NCBI RefSeq assembly: GCF_015704865.1
Contig: NZ_JADQTO010000008.1
Coordinates: forward strand, 143,307 to 207,306
Origin: Actinoplanes aureus
GTDB taxonomy: Bacteria; Actinomycetota; Actinomycetes; Mycobacteriales; Micromonosporaceae
DNA: 64,000 nucleotides
Direction: 5' to 3'
Under the pieces are notes generated by a model. That model was not told where the DNA came from and did no database searches. It worked only from the letters and a program-made list of their open reading frames with translations. This document shows positions 47,310-58,563 of the stretch, one piece after another. Numbering within the stretch: position 1 is the stretch's first letter; the number at the start of each line of letters is the position of its first letter. A program made the translations under genes and the position numbers.

Positions 47310-49115
47310 GTGCGTGCGGCAGAAGAGATGATCGAGGAGCCGGTGGCGACCACGGAGGAGGCCCCCGTCACACCGGTGTCCGGCCGTCGTCGGCGGATCG
47401 ACCTCTGGGTGCTGCTGGGCTACCTAACGCTGGCCGTATTGGTGACGATCCAGCTGTGGATCGACCCGAACGGCCGGGTGCTGGCCGGCAACGACGACGA
47501 CCACGGCGTCTTCCTGGCCGTGCTGGCGCATGCCGAGCGGGTGGTCTTCGACGGCGCCGACCTGTTCTGGAACGACCGCCTGAACGCGCCGGTCGGCGTG
47601 AACATGATGGCGAACACGTCGATCTTCGCGCTGAGCCTGCCGCTGGCGCCGATCACCCACTTCTTCGGCGCCGGTGTGTCGGTCGCGGTGCTGCTCACCG
47701 CGGGCCTGGCCGGGACCGCGTTCGCCTGGTACTGGGTGCTGTCGCGGCACCTGGTGGGCAGCCGGCTCGCGGCCTGGATCGGCGGCGCCTGGTGCGGTTT
47801 CGCGCCGACCATGGTGTCGCATGCGAACGGGCATGTGAACTTCGTCAACCAGTACGTCGTGCCGTTCATCGTCTGGCAGGTGCTGCGGCTGCGCGAGCCG
47901 GGCCGGACGGTTCGCGGCGGAGTGATCCTCGGCCTGCTGATCGTGTTGCAGTGCTTCATCAACGAGGAGACGCTGCTGTTCACGGCGCTCGCCCTGGGCG
48001 TCTTCGTGCTGGCCTACACCGTGCTGCGCCCGCGCGAGGTGGCCGAGGTGTGGCGGCGGTTCACCGCCGGGCTGGCGGTGGCCGCGGCGACCTCGTTCGC
48101 GCTGCTGGCCTACCCGCTGTGGTACCAGTTCTTCGGGCCCGGCAACTATCACGGGCAGCCGTTCTCGCCGTCGGACTACGTCACCGACCTGGCTTCCCTG
48201 GTCTTCTTCGCGCGGCAGTCGCTGGCCGGTTACGGCGCGCTGACCCGGGAGATGAGCGTGAGCGCCACCGAGGACAACACGTTCTTCGGCCCGGCCGGCC
48301 TGGTCATGATCATTGTGGCCACGGTGATGCTGTGGCGTTCGGTGGCGGCCCGGTCGGCCGCGATCGCCGGCCTGGTGCTGCTGCTCATGTCGATGGGCCC
48401 GGAGTTGCGGGTGTTCGGCCACGACACCGGCATCCCGCTGCCGTTCGGCCTGATCAGCCACGTGCCGGTGATCGACCTGGTGAGCGTGACCCGGTTCGCG
48501 ATGGTGCCGGCCACGGTGGCCGGGGTGCTGCTGGCGCTCGCCGCCGACCGGATCCGCCAGTACCCGCCCCGGCGGCGCCGGTGGTTCTGGATCGGCATGG
48601 TCCTGGCGCTGGTGCCGCTCATCCCGAAGCCGATCCCGGTGGTGGCCGGGGACCCGATGCCGCCGTTCCTCACCGAGGGGATCTGGCGGCGGTACGTCCC
48701 GGAGGGCCGCACCCTGGTCACCGTGCCGCTGCCCGAGGTGACCACCGGGCGGACCGGGATGCGCTGGGTGACGCTCTCGAACTTCGACTACGCGACGCCG
48801 CGCGGCTACTTCATGGGCCCGGCCGATCCGCCGCACGACGACACCGGCTCGTGGCGCGCGCCGGTCCGCTTCACCTCCGACCTGCTGTGGCGGGTCCGCG
48901 AGTACGGCTGGCGTCCGACGCTGACCGAGGCCGACCGGGAGAAGATCACCGCGGATCTGGTGTACTGGCGTACGGCGGTGGTGGTGCTGATCCCGAACGG
49001 GCGCAACGTCGCGGTGCAGCGGGCCACCCTGGTCGACGCGCTGGGTGAGCCGCAGTTCGTCGGCGGTGTCGAGATCTGGGACATGCGGAAGCTGCCTGTT
49101 CCCCCTGCGGAGTGA
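47310..49115 (+). CDS. Polytopic membrane protein, GT-C glycosyltransferase-like
   Basis: This ~601-residue protein has about ten to eleven transmembrane helices followed by a ~110-residue soluble C-terminal part. After the first helix an acidic loop, AGNDDDHGVFLAVLAHAERV, recalls the metal- or substrate-binding loop of GT-C lipid-linked-sugar transferases. A second feature is WNDRLNAPVGVNMMANTS. The family is widespread in actinobacteria without an assigned sugar or acceptor. The start is uncertain: GTG 47310 lies 7 nt after a CAGAAT -10-like box, ATG 47328 is next, and the frame opens at 47157. Confidence 0.7.
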   Translation: MRAAEEMIEEPVATTEEAPVTPVSGRRRRIDLWVLLGYLTLAVLVTIQLWIDPNGRVLAGNDDDHGVFLAVLAHAERVVFDGADLFWNDRLNAPVGVNMMANTSIFALSLPLAPITHFFGAGVSVAVLLTAGLAGTAFAWYWVLSRHLVGSRLAAWIGGAWCGFAPTMVSHANGHVNFVNQYVVPFIVWQVLRLREPGRTVRGGVILGLLIVLQCFINEETLLFTALALGVFVLAYTVLRPREVAEVWRRFTAGLAVAAATSFALLAYPLWYQFFGPGNYHGQPFSPSDYVTDLASLVFFARQSLAGYGALTREMSVSATEDNTFFGPAGLVMIIVATVMLWRSVAARSAAIAGLVLLLMSMGPELRVFGHDTGIPLPFGLISHVPVIDLVSVTRFAMVPATVAGVLLALAADRIRQYPPRRRRWFWIGMVLALVPLIPKPIPVVAGDPMPPFLTEGIWRRYVPEGRTLVTVPLPEVTTGRTGMRWVTLSNFDYATPRGYFMGPADPPHDDTGSWRAPVRFTSDLLWRVREYGWRPTLTEADREKITADLVYWRTAVVVLIPNGRNVAVQRATLVDALGEPQFVGGVEIWDMRKLPVPPAE

Positions 49116-49173
49116 CGTCCCATCTGGGGGAATGCCCGGCATGTGGAACGCGCTCTACCTAGGCCGACAGAAA

Positions 49174-49196
49174 ATGTCGTACCCCGTGGCTAGAGT
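49174..49196 (+). promoter_or_regulatory. PafBC-type DNA-damage promoter of uvrA
   Basis: ATGTCGTAC (49174-49182), N8, TAGAGT (49191-49196) fits TTGTCRGTG-N8-TANNNT in the TGTC-R core, spacing and -10. uvrA starts 47 nt further on, so this transcript has a short leader, unlike the other repair genes. Confidence 0.72.
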
Positions 49197-49243
49197 GTCC
49201 GCGGCTCTGCTCTATTTCAAACACCTGTACGGAGAGGCTGACC

Positions 49244-52195
<2,952 letters not shown>

Positions 52196-52338
52196 TACAG
52201 GAGAGTCTCAGGTAACTCATAGCTACCACGCCCGGTCGGGGCAATAGTCTCGACCAGGTGTTGGCCTGTTCGGCTATCGCCGGACGAAGGCTTACCAATC
52301 AGGCGAAGCCGCTACCCCGTGGCGGAGAATCCCGACTG

Positions 52339-52431
52339 ATGCGTGAACTGATCGCGGTGGTGGTTGCGTACCTAGTGGCGACTCCGCGTGACTTTCGGAG
52401 CAGAAACCAGGTACTGGAGGGCGACATATGA
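52339..52431 (+). CDS. Possible 30-residue ORF coupled to the Rieske gene
   Basis: ATG 52339 opens a 30-codon frame (begins MRELIAVVVAYLVATPRDF) whose TGA overlaps the ATG of the Rieske lipoprotein gene by 4 bases (ATGA). A weak GGAG lies 11 bases upstream. The overlap geometry is typical of translational coupling, but the frame is short and I cannot show it is conserved. Confidence 0.3.
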   Translation: MRELIAVVVAYLVATPRDFRSRNQVLEGDI

Positions 52432-52940
52432 CTGACGTGCAGACGAGGACCGACGCCGACCCTCAGCCGGAGCGAGCGGGCAGCACCTCGACACGGCGCG
52501 TCGTCCTGCTGAGCGCCGGTGCGCTCGGCGCGGGCGCGGTCCTGACCGCCTGTGGCACCGACACCAGCGGCACCAACCCGAACGGCACCGACTTCGACAG
52601 CAACCCGGTTCCGGCCGGCAGCACCGGAGCGCAGGCCGACTCGGCTGGTGGCAACGCGGGCACGGTGCTCGTGGCGGCGTCCGAGGTGGCCGTCGGCGGT
52701 GGTGTGATCAAGGGCGACTACGTGATCACCCAGCCCGAGGAGGGCACCTTCAAGGCATTCAGCAAGATCTGCACGCACCAGGGCTGCCCGGTCACCGAGG
52801 TCAACGACGGATCGATCCTGTGCAAGTGCCACAACAGCGCCTTCTCCATCAAGGACGGCGCTCCCACGGCCGGCCCGGCCGCCAAGCCGCTGGCCGAGAC
52901 CAAGGTCCAGCTGGACGGCGACAACGTGGTCGCGGCCTGA
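52428..52940 (+). CDS. Rieske [2Fe-2S] lipoprotein, Tat-exported
   Basis: This 170-residue protein carries the signal TSTRRVVLLSAGALGAGAVLTAC. A twin-Arg-type n-region and lipobox LTAC suggest Tat export of a folded, cluster-loaded lipoprotein. After a Gly/Asn/Thr-rich linker, the Rieske domain has both cluster-binding boxes, CTHQGCPV and CKCHNSAFS (each Cys-x-His or Cys-x2-His). It is much smaller than the QcrA subunit of cytochrome bc1 and is not in a qcr operon. Such small Rieske lipoproteins are common in actinomycetes, but their redox partner is unknown. GGAGGG 6 bases before ATG. Confidence 0.88.
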   Translation: MTDVQTRTDADPQPERAGSTSTRRVVLLSAGALGAGAVLTACGTDTSGTNPNGTDFDSNPVPAGSTGAQADSAGGNAGTVLVAASEVAVGGGVIKGDYVITQPEEGTFKAFSKICTHQGCPVTEVNDGSILCKCHNSAFSIKDGAPTAGPAAKPLAETKVQLDGDNVVAA

Positions 52941-53012
52941 CCGAGACACCGGGACGACGTGGCCGGAGATCCGGCGCCGTGGCGGCGGCACCGGACCTCC
53001 GGTCGGGCAATT

Positions 53013-53035
53013 CTGTCAGTCCCAGGCACTAGGGT
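53013..53035 (+). promoter_or_regulatory. PafBC-type DNA-damage promoter of uvrC
   Basis: CTGTCAGTC (53013-53021), N8, TAGGGT (53030-53035) fits the damage-promoter motif, here including the RG part of TTGTCRGTG. The -10 ends 7 nt before GTG 53043, as for polA and uvrB. Confidence 0.75.
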
Positions 53036-53042
53036 TGGAGTT

Positions 53043-55166
53043 GTGCCAGACCCGTCCACCTATCGCCCCGCTCCCGGTACCATTCCGGACGCTCCCGGCG
53101 TCTATCGCTTCCGTGATCCGGCCGGGCGGGTGATCTACGTCGGCAAGGCGAAGAGCCTGCGCAACCGCCTCAATTCGTATTTCGCCGATGTCTGGTCGTT
53201 GCACGCGCGGACCCAGCAGATGGTCACCACCGCGGGCAGCGTGGACTGGGTCACGGTGGGCACCGAGGTCGAGGCCCTCCAGCTGGAGTTCTCCTGGATC
53301 AAGGAGTTCGACCCCCGCTTCAACGTCAAATATCGCGACGACAAGTCGTACCCGTTCCTCGCCGTCACCCTCGACGAGGAGTACCCGCGGTTGCAGGTCA
53401 TGCGCGGCGCCAAGCGCAAGGGCGTGCGCTACTTCGGACCGTATTCGCATGCCTGGGCCATCCGCGAGACGCTCGACCTGCTGCTGCGGGTCTTCCCGGC
53501 GCGGACCTGCTCGTCCGGCGTCTTCAAACGGCACGGCCAGATCGGCCGCCCCTGCCTGCTCGGCTACATCGGCAAGTGCTCGGCGCCGTGCGTCGGACAG
53601 GTCAGCGCCGAGCAGCACCGCGCGATCGTGGACGACTTCTGCGACTTCATGGCCGGGCGGACGGACGCGTTCGTGAGGCGGCTCGAGAAAGACATGTTCC
53701 GGGCCTCCGAGGAGCTGGAGTTCGAGCGGGCCGCCCGGCTGCGCGACGACATCGCGGCACTGCGCCGGGCCATGGAGAAGCAGACCGTCGTGCTCGGCGA
53801 CGGCACCGACGCCGACGTGGTGGCCTTCGCCGAGGATCCGCTGGAAGCGGCGGTGCAGGTCTTTCACGTGCGCGACGGGCGGGTCCGCGGCCAGCGGGGC
53901 TGGGTGGTGGAGAAGGTCGAGGACCTCACCACCGGCGATCTGGTGCACCACTTCTGCACGCAGATGTACGGCGGTTTGCAAGGCGAGGGTGACGTGCCGC
54001 GGGAGCTGCTGGTGCCGGCCCTGCCGGACGACGCCGACGCCCTCGCCGACTGGCTCACCCAGCACCGGGGCAGCCGGGCCACCCTGCGGGTGCCGCAGCG
54101 TGGCGACAAGAAATCGCTGATGGAGACCGTCGCCCGTAACGCCGCCGAGTCGTTGCAACGGCACAAGCTGCGCCGCGCCGGCGACCTGACCACCCGCAAC
54201 AAGGCCCTGGAGGAGATCGCCGACGCGCTCGGCCTGGACACAGTGCCGCTGCGCATCGAGTGTTTCGACGTGTCGCAGATTCAGGGCACCGACGTGGTCG
54301 CCTCGATGGTGGTCTTCGAGGACGGCCTGGCCCGCAAGAGTGAGTACAGGCGATTCGCCGTCCGCGGCAACGCGACCGACGATCTCTCCGCGATGAGCGA
54401 GGTGCTACGGCGGCGATTCGCCCGGTTCAAGGCTCAGGAGGGTGCGGACGCGCCACGTGACCAGCCGGAGTCGGATGTCGCGGACGAGACGGCCGACGCC
54501 AAGCTGCACGGCCTGGAGCCGGCTACCGCCGAGTTGCCCGGGGTGGACCCGTTGACCGGCAAGCCGCGCCGGTTCGCGTACCCACCTCAGCTGGTCGTGG
54601 TCGACGGTGGCCAGCCGCAGGTGAACGCGGTCGCTGCGGTCTTCTCGGAGCTGGGCATCACCGACGTGGCGCTGTGCGGGCTGGCCAAGCGCCTGGAGGA
54701 GGTGTGGCTGCCCGGCGAGGACTTCCCGGTCATCCTGCCGCGCACCTCGGAGGCGCTCTACCTGCTCCAGCGGGTCCGGGACGAGGCGCACCGGTTCGCC
54801 ATCACCTTCCACCGGCAGCGCCGCTCCAAGCGGATGACCGCCTCCGCGCTGGACGACATCGCCGGCCTCGGTGAGGTCCGGCGCAAGGCGCTGCTGCGGC
54901 ACTTCGGCTCGCTCAAGCGGCTCGCCGCCGCCACCCCGGAGGAGATCACCGAGGTGCCCGGCATCGGCCGGCGCACGGCGGAGATGGTGCTGTCCGCGCT
55001 GAACCAACCGGCGGCCGGCGACAGCCCGGCGGCGCAGCCGGCCGCTCCCGGCACGGTTCCGGCCGGCGGTGCCGGCCGGTCCATCGCTCGCAGCAGCCAG
55101 AGCGGCCGGGGAAGCCGCGCGGTGGCCCCCGGCGTTGACACCGATGGCGGGCCGGGCAAGCCCTGA
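53043..55166 (+). CDS. uvrC: Excinuclease ABC subunit C
   Basis: This 707-residue dual nuclease of nucleotide excision repair has an N-terminal GIY-YIG nuclease (GVYRFRDPAGRVIYVGKAKSL) for the 3' incision. The UVR motif that binds UvrB is ELEFERAARLRDDIAALRRAM. The RNase-H-like 5' nuclease contains IECFDVSQIQGTDVVASMVVFEDG and VVVDGGQPQVNAV. Two helix-hairpin-helix motifs lie in IAGLGEVRRKALLRHFGS and ITEVPGIGRRTAEMVL. An Ala/Gly/Pro-rich tail of ~55 residues follows. GTG 53043 is chosen for its position 7 nt after the -10 box; the longer frame would start inside non-coding DNA. Confidence 0.97.
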   Translation: MPDPSTYRPAPGTIPDAPGVYRFRDPAGRVIYVGKAKSLRNRLNSYFADVWSLHARTQQMVTTAGSVDWVTVGTEVEALQLEFSWIKEFDPRFNVKYRDDKSYPFLAVTLDEEYPRLQVMRGAKRKGVRYFGPYSHAWAIRETLDLLLRVFPARTCSSGVFKRHGQIGRPCLLGYIGKCSAPCVGQVSAEQHRAIVDDFCDFMAGRTDAFVRRLEKDMFRASEELEFERAARLRDDIAALRRAMEKQTVVLGDGTDADVVAFAEDPLEAAVQVFHVRDGRVRGQRGWVVEKVEDLTTGDLVHHFCTQMYGGLQGEGDVPRELLVPALPDDADALADWLTQHRGSRATLRVPQRGDKKSLMETVARNAAESLQRHKLRRAGDLTTRNKALEEIADALGLDTVPLRIECFDVSQIQGTDVVASMVVFEDGLARKSEYRRFAVRGNATDDLSAMSEVLRRRFARFKAQEGADAPRDQPESDVADETADAKLHGLEPATAELPGVDPLTGKPRRFAYPPQLVVVDGGQPQVNAVAAVFSELGITDVALCGLAKRLEEVWLPGEDFPVILPRTSEALYLLQRVRDEAHRFAITFHRQRRSKRMTASALDDIAGLGEVRRKALLRHFGSLKRLAAATPEEITEVPGIGRRTAEMVLSALNQPAAGDSPAAQPAAPGTVPAGGAGRSIARSSQSGRGSRAVAPGVDTDGGPGKP

Positions 55167-55173
55167 CCGGTAG

Positions 55174-55219
55174 CGGACAGGCTGTCCGGCGGTCGGCGAG
55201 GCATATGACGGCCTAGGAT
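55174..55219 (+). promoter_or_regulatory. Palindrome and -10-like box before rapZ
   Basis: CGGACA-GGC-TGTCCG (55174-55188) is a perfect palindrome just after uvrC. TAGGAT (55214-55219) would be a good -10 for the rapZ-yvcK-whiA unit, but no clear -35 precedes it. The palindrome could be an operator or a weak terminator stem. Confidence 0.35.
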
Positions 55220-55266
55220 GTTGTGTCCGCCCGTGCGGATCGGGCGAAGCGACGCGGGAGGCGTGC

Positions 55267-56181
55267 GTGACGGAAGCGATGCCGGACCTCGGATCGAACG
55301 AGGTGGTCGAGCCGGACGAGGCCGGTACCGATCTGGTGGTGGTGACCGGTCTCTCCGGCGGTGGGCGCAGCACGGTGGCCCGGGCCCTGGAGAACGTCGG
55401 GTTCTATGTGGTCGACAACCTGCCGCAGGCTCTCATGCTGGAGATGGCCGAGCTGGCCTTCGCCGCCGGTGGCGCGGCCCGCCGGACCGCGATGGTGCTC
55501 GACGTGCGCAGCCGGGCCTTCTCGACCGACCTGGCGGGCGCGGTGCGTGCGCTCAAGGAGCGCGGCTTCTCCCCGCGCGTGGTCTTCGTGGACGCCGATG
55601 ACGAGGTGCTGATCCGGCGGTTCGAGTCGGTCCGCCGGTCGCACCCGTTGCAGGGCGACGGGCGGCTGGCCGACGGCATCGCCGCCGAGCGCAAGCTGCT
55701 CGAGGAGGCCCGCGACCAGGCCGACGTGATCATCGACACCAGTCACCTCAACGTGAACCAGTTGCGGCGGCGGGTCGAGGAGCTGTTCGGCGGGGAGGAC
55801 TCCCGCAAGCTGCGGATCACCGTGCTCTCCTTCGGCTTCAAGTACGGCCTGCCCCCGGACGCCGACTACGTGCTGGACGCCCGGTTCCTGCCCAACCCGT
55901 TCTGGGTGCCGGAGCTGCGCGAGCACACCGGCCTGGAGGAGGGGGTGAGCAGCTATGTGCTCGGCCAGGAGGGCGCGACCGACTTCGTGTCGACGTACGC
56001 CCAGCTGATCGCGGCGACCGCGCCGGGCTTCGAGCGGGAGGGCAAGCGGTACCTCACCGTCGCCATCGGCTGTACCGGTGGCAAACACCGCAGCGTCGCG
56101 ATCGCCGAGGAGCTGACCTCGCGGCTGAGCGGGATGCGCCTGTCCGCGCACACCTCGCACCGCGACCTGGGGCGCGAGTGA
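55267..56181 (+). CDS. rapZ: RNase adapter / nucleotide-binding protein RapZ
   Basis: This 304-residue P-loop protein has the nucleotide site VVTGLSGGGRSTVARALE, with Arg in place of the usual Lys as in other actinobacterial members. It also has FYVVDNLPQALMLEMAEL, VIIDTSHLNVNQLRRRVEELF, the C-terminal domain FGFKYGLPPDADYVLDARF, and TVAIGCTGGKHRSVAIAEEL. In E. coli RapZ guides RNase E to a small RNA that controls glmS; actinobacteria lack that RNA, so the role here is open. GTG 55267. It overlaps yvcK by 4 bases in the conserved rapZ-yvcK-whiA cluster. Confidence 0.94.
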   Translation: MTEAMPDLGSNEVVEPDEAGTDLVVVTGLSGGGRSTVARALENVGFYVVDNLPQALMLEMAELAFAAGGAARRTAMVLDVRSRAFSTDLAGAVRALKERGFSPRVVFVDADDEVLIRRFESVRRSHPLQGDGRLADGIAAERKLLEEARDQADVIIDTSHLNVNQLRRRVEELFGGEDSRKLRITVLSFGFKYGLPPDADYVLDARFLPNPFWVPELREHTGLEEGVSSYVLGQEGATDFVSTYAQLIAATAPGFEREGKRYLTVAIGCTGGKHRSVAIAEELTSRLSGMRLSAHTSHRDLGRE

Positions 56182-57272
56182 CGGCCCCCGGTCGCGGGAG
56201 CGGCCCGGTCCGGGTGGTCGCGTTCGGCGGCGGGCACGGACTCAGTGCCTCGCTGCGCGCCCTGCGGCACTGCGCCCGCGATCTGGAGCTGGAGATCACC
56301 GCGATCGTGACGGTCGGTGACGACGGCGGCTCCAGCGGCCGCCTTCGGGTCGAGCGGGACGCCCTGCTGCCCCCGGGCGACCTGCGGCAGGCGCTCGCCG
56401 CACTGGCCGCCGATCACCCGACCGCTCGGCGTACGGCGAGCCTGATGCAGCACCGGTTCGCGGCGATGCCGGACGCCGAGCCCGCCCGGCCCGCCGTGCC
56501 GGCCCAGTCCAACGCTGAGATCAACGGCACATATCCGGTCGACCGGGTGCTCACCCGGGGCCCGCGGATCGAGCGCAGGGCCGACCGCACCAAGGACACC
56601 CTGGCCGGGCACACGGTCGGCAACCTGCTGCTGCTCGGCCTGATCGAGATGCTCGGCGATCCGGTGCTGGCCCTCGATCACGCCGCCGAGATGGTCGGCG
56701 CGCAGGGCCGGGTGCTGCCGATGGCCTTGCACGCGGTCGGCATCGAGGCGGACATGCTGGTCGCCGGTGACCGGCCGGTGACGGTGCGCGGGCAGCACTC
56801 GGTGGCCGTGGCGGACGGCCGGGTCGAGGCGCTGCGCCTGGTGCCGGAGGACCCGCCGGCCTGCCCCGAGGCGATCGAGGCGGTCCGCGCCGCGGACTGG
56901 CTGATCTTCGGCCCGGGCAGCTGGTACACCAGCGTACTGCCGCATCTGCTGGTCCCGGAGCTGGCCGCGGCCATCGTGGCGAGTCCGGCGCGCCGGCTGG
57001 TGACGCTCAACCTGAGCGCGGACCGGGAGACCGCCGGCCTCTCCGCAGCCGATCACCTGGCCACCCTCCGGGCCTACCTGCCTCAGCTGCGGGTGGACAC
57101 CGTGCTGGCCGACGCCAAGTGGGCCGGGGAGCCGGAGCCGGTCCGGGCCGCGGCCCGGGAGTTGGGCGCGGAGCTGGTTCTGGCACCCGTCGCCGTTGCG
57201 GACGGCAGCCCACGGCATGATCCTCAGTCATTGGGCGTTGCACTGGTGCCAGTATTGGGCGCCGCTCGTTAG
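56178..57272 (+). CDS. yvcK: YvcK/CofD-like gluconeogenesis and morphology factor
   Basis: This 364-residue protein has the CofD-like fold that binds UDP-sugars in B. subtilis YvcK and CuvA. Motifs: VVAFGGGHGLSASLRALR, VTVGDDGGSSGRLR, PPGDLRQALAALA, AGHTVGNLLLLGL, and FGPGSWYTSVLPHLLVP. Between MQHRF (~100) and AGHTVGN (~146) lies a ~40-residue hydrophilic insert (PDAEPARPAVPAQSNAEING and on), where typical YvcK has about six residues. GTG 56178 overlaps rapZ by 4 bases. Characterised relatives are needed for cell shape on gluconeogenic carbon. Confidence 0.92.
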   Translation: MTAPGRGSGPVRVVAFGGGHGLSASLRALRHCARDLELEITAIVTVGDDGGSSGRLRVERDALLPPGDLRQALAALAADHPTARRTASLMQHRFAAMPDAEPARPAVPAQSNAEINGTYPVDRVLTRGPRIERRADRTKDTLAGHTVGNLLLLGLIEMLGDPVLALDHAAEMVGAQGRVLPMALHAVGIEADMLVAGDRPVTVRGQHSVAVADGRVEALRLVPEDPPACPEAIEAVRAADWLIFGPGSWYTSVLPHLLVPELAAAIVASPARRLVTLNLSADRETAGLSAADHLATLRAYLPQLRVDTVLADAKWAGEPEPVRAAARELGAELVLAPVAVADGSPRHDPQSLGVALVPVLGAAR

Positions 57273-57326
57273 GCACAGGCGTAGTACGGCACACACTGTT
57301 CAAGATCCGGCGCATGAGGTGACGTA

Positions 57327-58307
57327 ATGGCGATGACGGCAGCGGTCAAGGATGAGCTGAGCCGGGTCGACGTACCCAAGCCCTGCTGCCGACGGGCCGA
57401 AATGGCGGCCCTGCTGCGTTTCGCCGGCGGCCTGCACATAGTCTCCGGCCGGGTGGTCGTGGAGGCGGAACTGGACACCGGCGCGGTCGCCCGGCGGCTG
57501 CGGCGCGAGATCGCCGACGTCTACGGCTACCCCAGCGAGGTGCACGTTCTCGCCTCCGGTGGGCTGCGCAAGGGCAGCCACTACATCGTGCGCATCGTCA
57601 AGGACGGCGAGGTGCTGGCCCGGCAGACCGGCCTGCTGGACGTGCGCGGCCGTCCGGTGCGTGGCCTGCCGCAGCACGTGGTCAACGGCAACGTCTGCTG
57701 CTCGGTGGCCGCCTGGCGGGGCGCGTTCATGGCGCACGGCTCGCTCACCGAGCCGGGCCGCTCCAGCGCCCTGGAGATCACCTGCCCGGGTCCGGAGGCC
57801 GCTCTGGCCCTGCGCGGCGCCGCCCGCCGGATCGGGATCACCGCCAAGGAGCGCGAGGTCCGCGGCGTCGACCGCGTCGTGATCAAGGACGGGGACGCGA
57901 TCGCCGCGCTGCTCACCCGGATCGGCGCGCACTCCAGCGTGCTGGCCTGGGAGGAGCGACGGGTACGCCGTGAGGTCCGCGCCACCGCCAACCGGCTGGC
58001 CAACTTCGACGACGCCAACCTGCGCCGTTCCGCCCGTGCCGCGGTGGCCGCCGCGGCCCGCGTCACCCGTGCGCTGGAAATCCTCGCCGACGACGCGCCG
58101 AACCACCTGACCTCGGCCGGCCGGCTGCGGCTGGAGCACCGGCAGGCGTCGCTGGAGGAGCTGGGCGCGCTGGCCGACCCGCCGCTCACCAAGGACGCGA
58201 TCGCCGGGCGGATCCGGCGGCTGCTGGCGCTCGCCGACAAGCGCGCCCGCGACCTCGGCATCCCGGACACTGAGGCGGCCGTCACACCGGAGATGATGGC
58301 CTGCTGA
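57327..58307 (+). CDS. whiA: Sporulation/septation transcription factor WhiA
   Basis: This 326-residue protein has an N-terminal LAGLIDADG-homing-endonuclease-like domain (MTAAVKDELSRVDVPKPCCRRAEMAALLRFAG) and a C-terminal helix-turn-helix DNA-binding domain (RQASLEELGALADPPLTKDAIAGRIRRLLALA). In Streptomyces WhiA acts with WhiB to switch sporulating hyphae to division and binds GACAC motifs. I found no GACAC in its own immediate upstream region. AGGTGA lies just before ATG 57327. It completes the rapZ-yvcK-whiA cluster, conserved in Gram-positive bacteria. Confidence 0.96.
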   Translation: MAMTAAVKDELSRVDVPKPCCRRAEMAALLRFAGGLHIVSGRVVVEAELDTGAVARRLRREIADVYGYPSEVHVLASGGLRKGSHYIVRIVKDGEVLARQTGLLDVRGRPVRGLPQHVVNGNVCCSVAAWRGAFMAHGSLTEPGRSSALEITCPGPEAALALRGAARRIGITAKEREVRGVDRVVIKDGDAIAALLTRIGAHSSVLAWEERRVRREVRATANRLANFDDANLRRSARAAVAAAARVTRALEILADDAPNHLTSAGRLRLEHRQASLEELGALADPPLTKDAIAGRIRRLLALADKRARDLGIPDTEAAVTPEMMAC

Positions 58308-58563
58308 CCGGCCGGATTTAGATAACGTTCAGGTCGCGGCCCCGCTGCTCCGTGGGTACGCGGCCTCGGATAGGGTCATCAGTGACGGCGACGGTGCCGG
58401 CAGTTCGGCCGAATCCCGCTGTGACGCTGCCAGCCACTGCTGCGGCGCTCTCGCTCCCTCGGGCGCGGCGGCCGGGCGCCCTTGTGCCTGCCTCCCACAC
58501 GGCCGGCATGCAGACCCCTCCGCCGGTCGCAGAATCCGGCGGACCGAAACGAGGAGACCACCT

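Noticed and set aside
57273..57326. WhiA autoregulatory GACAC site before whiA
   Set aside because: No GACAC or GTGTC is present in this short intergenic region.
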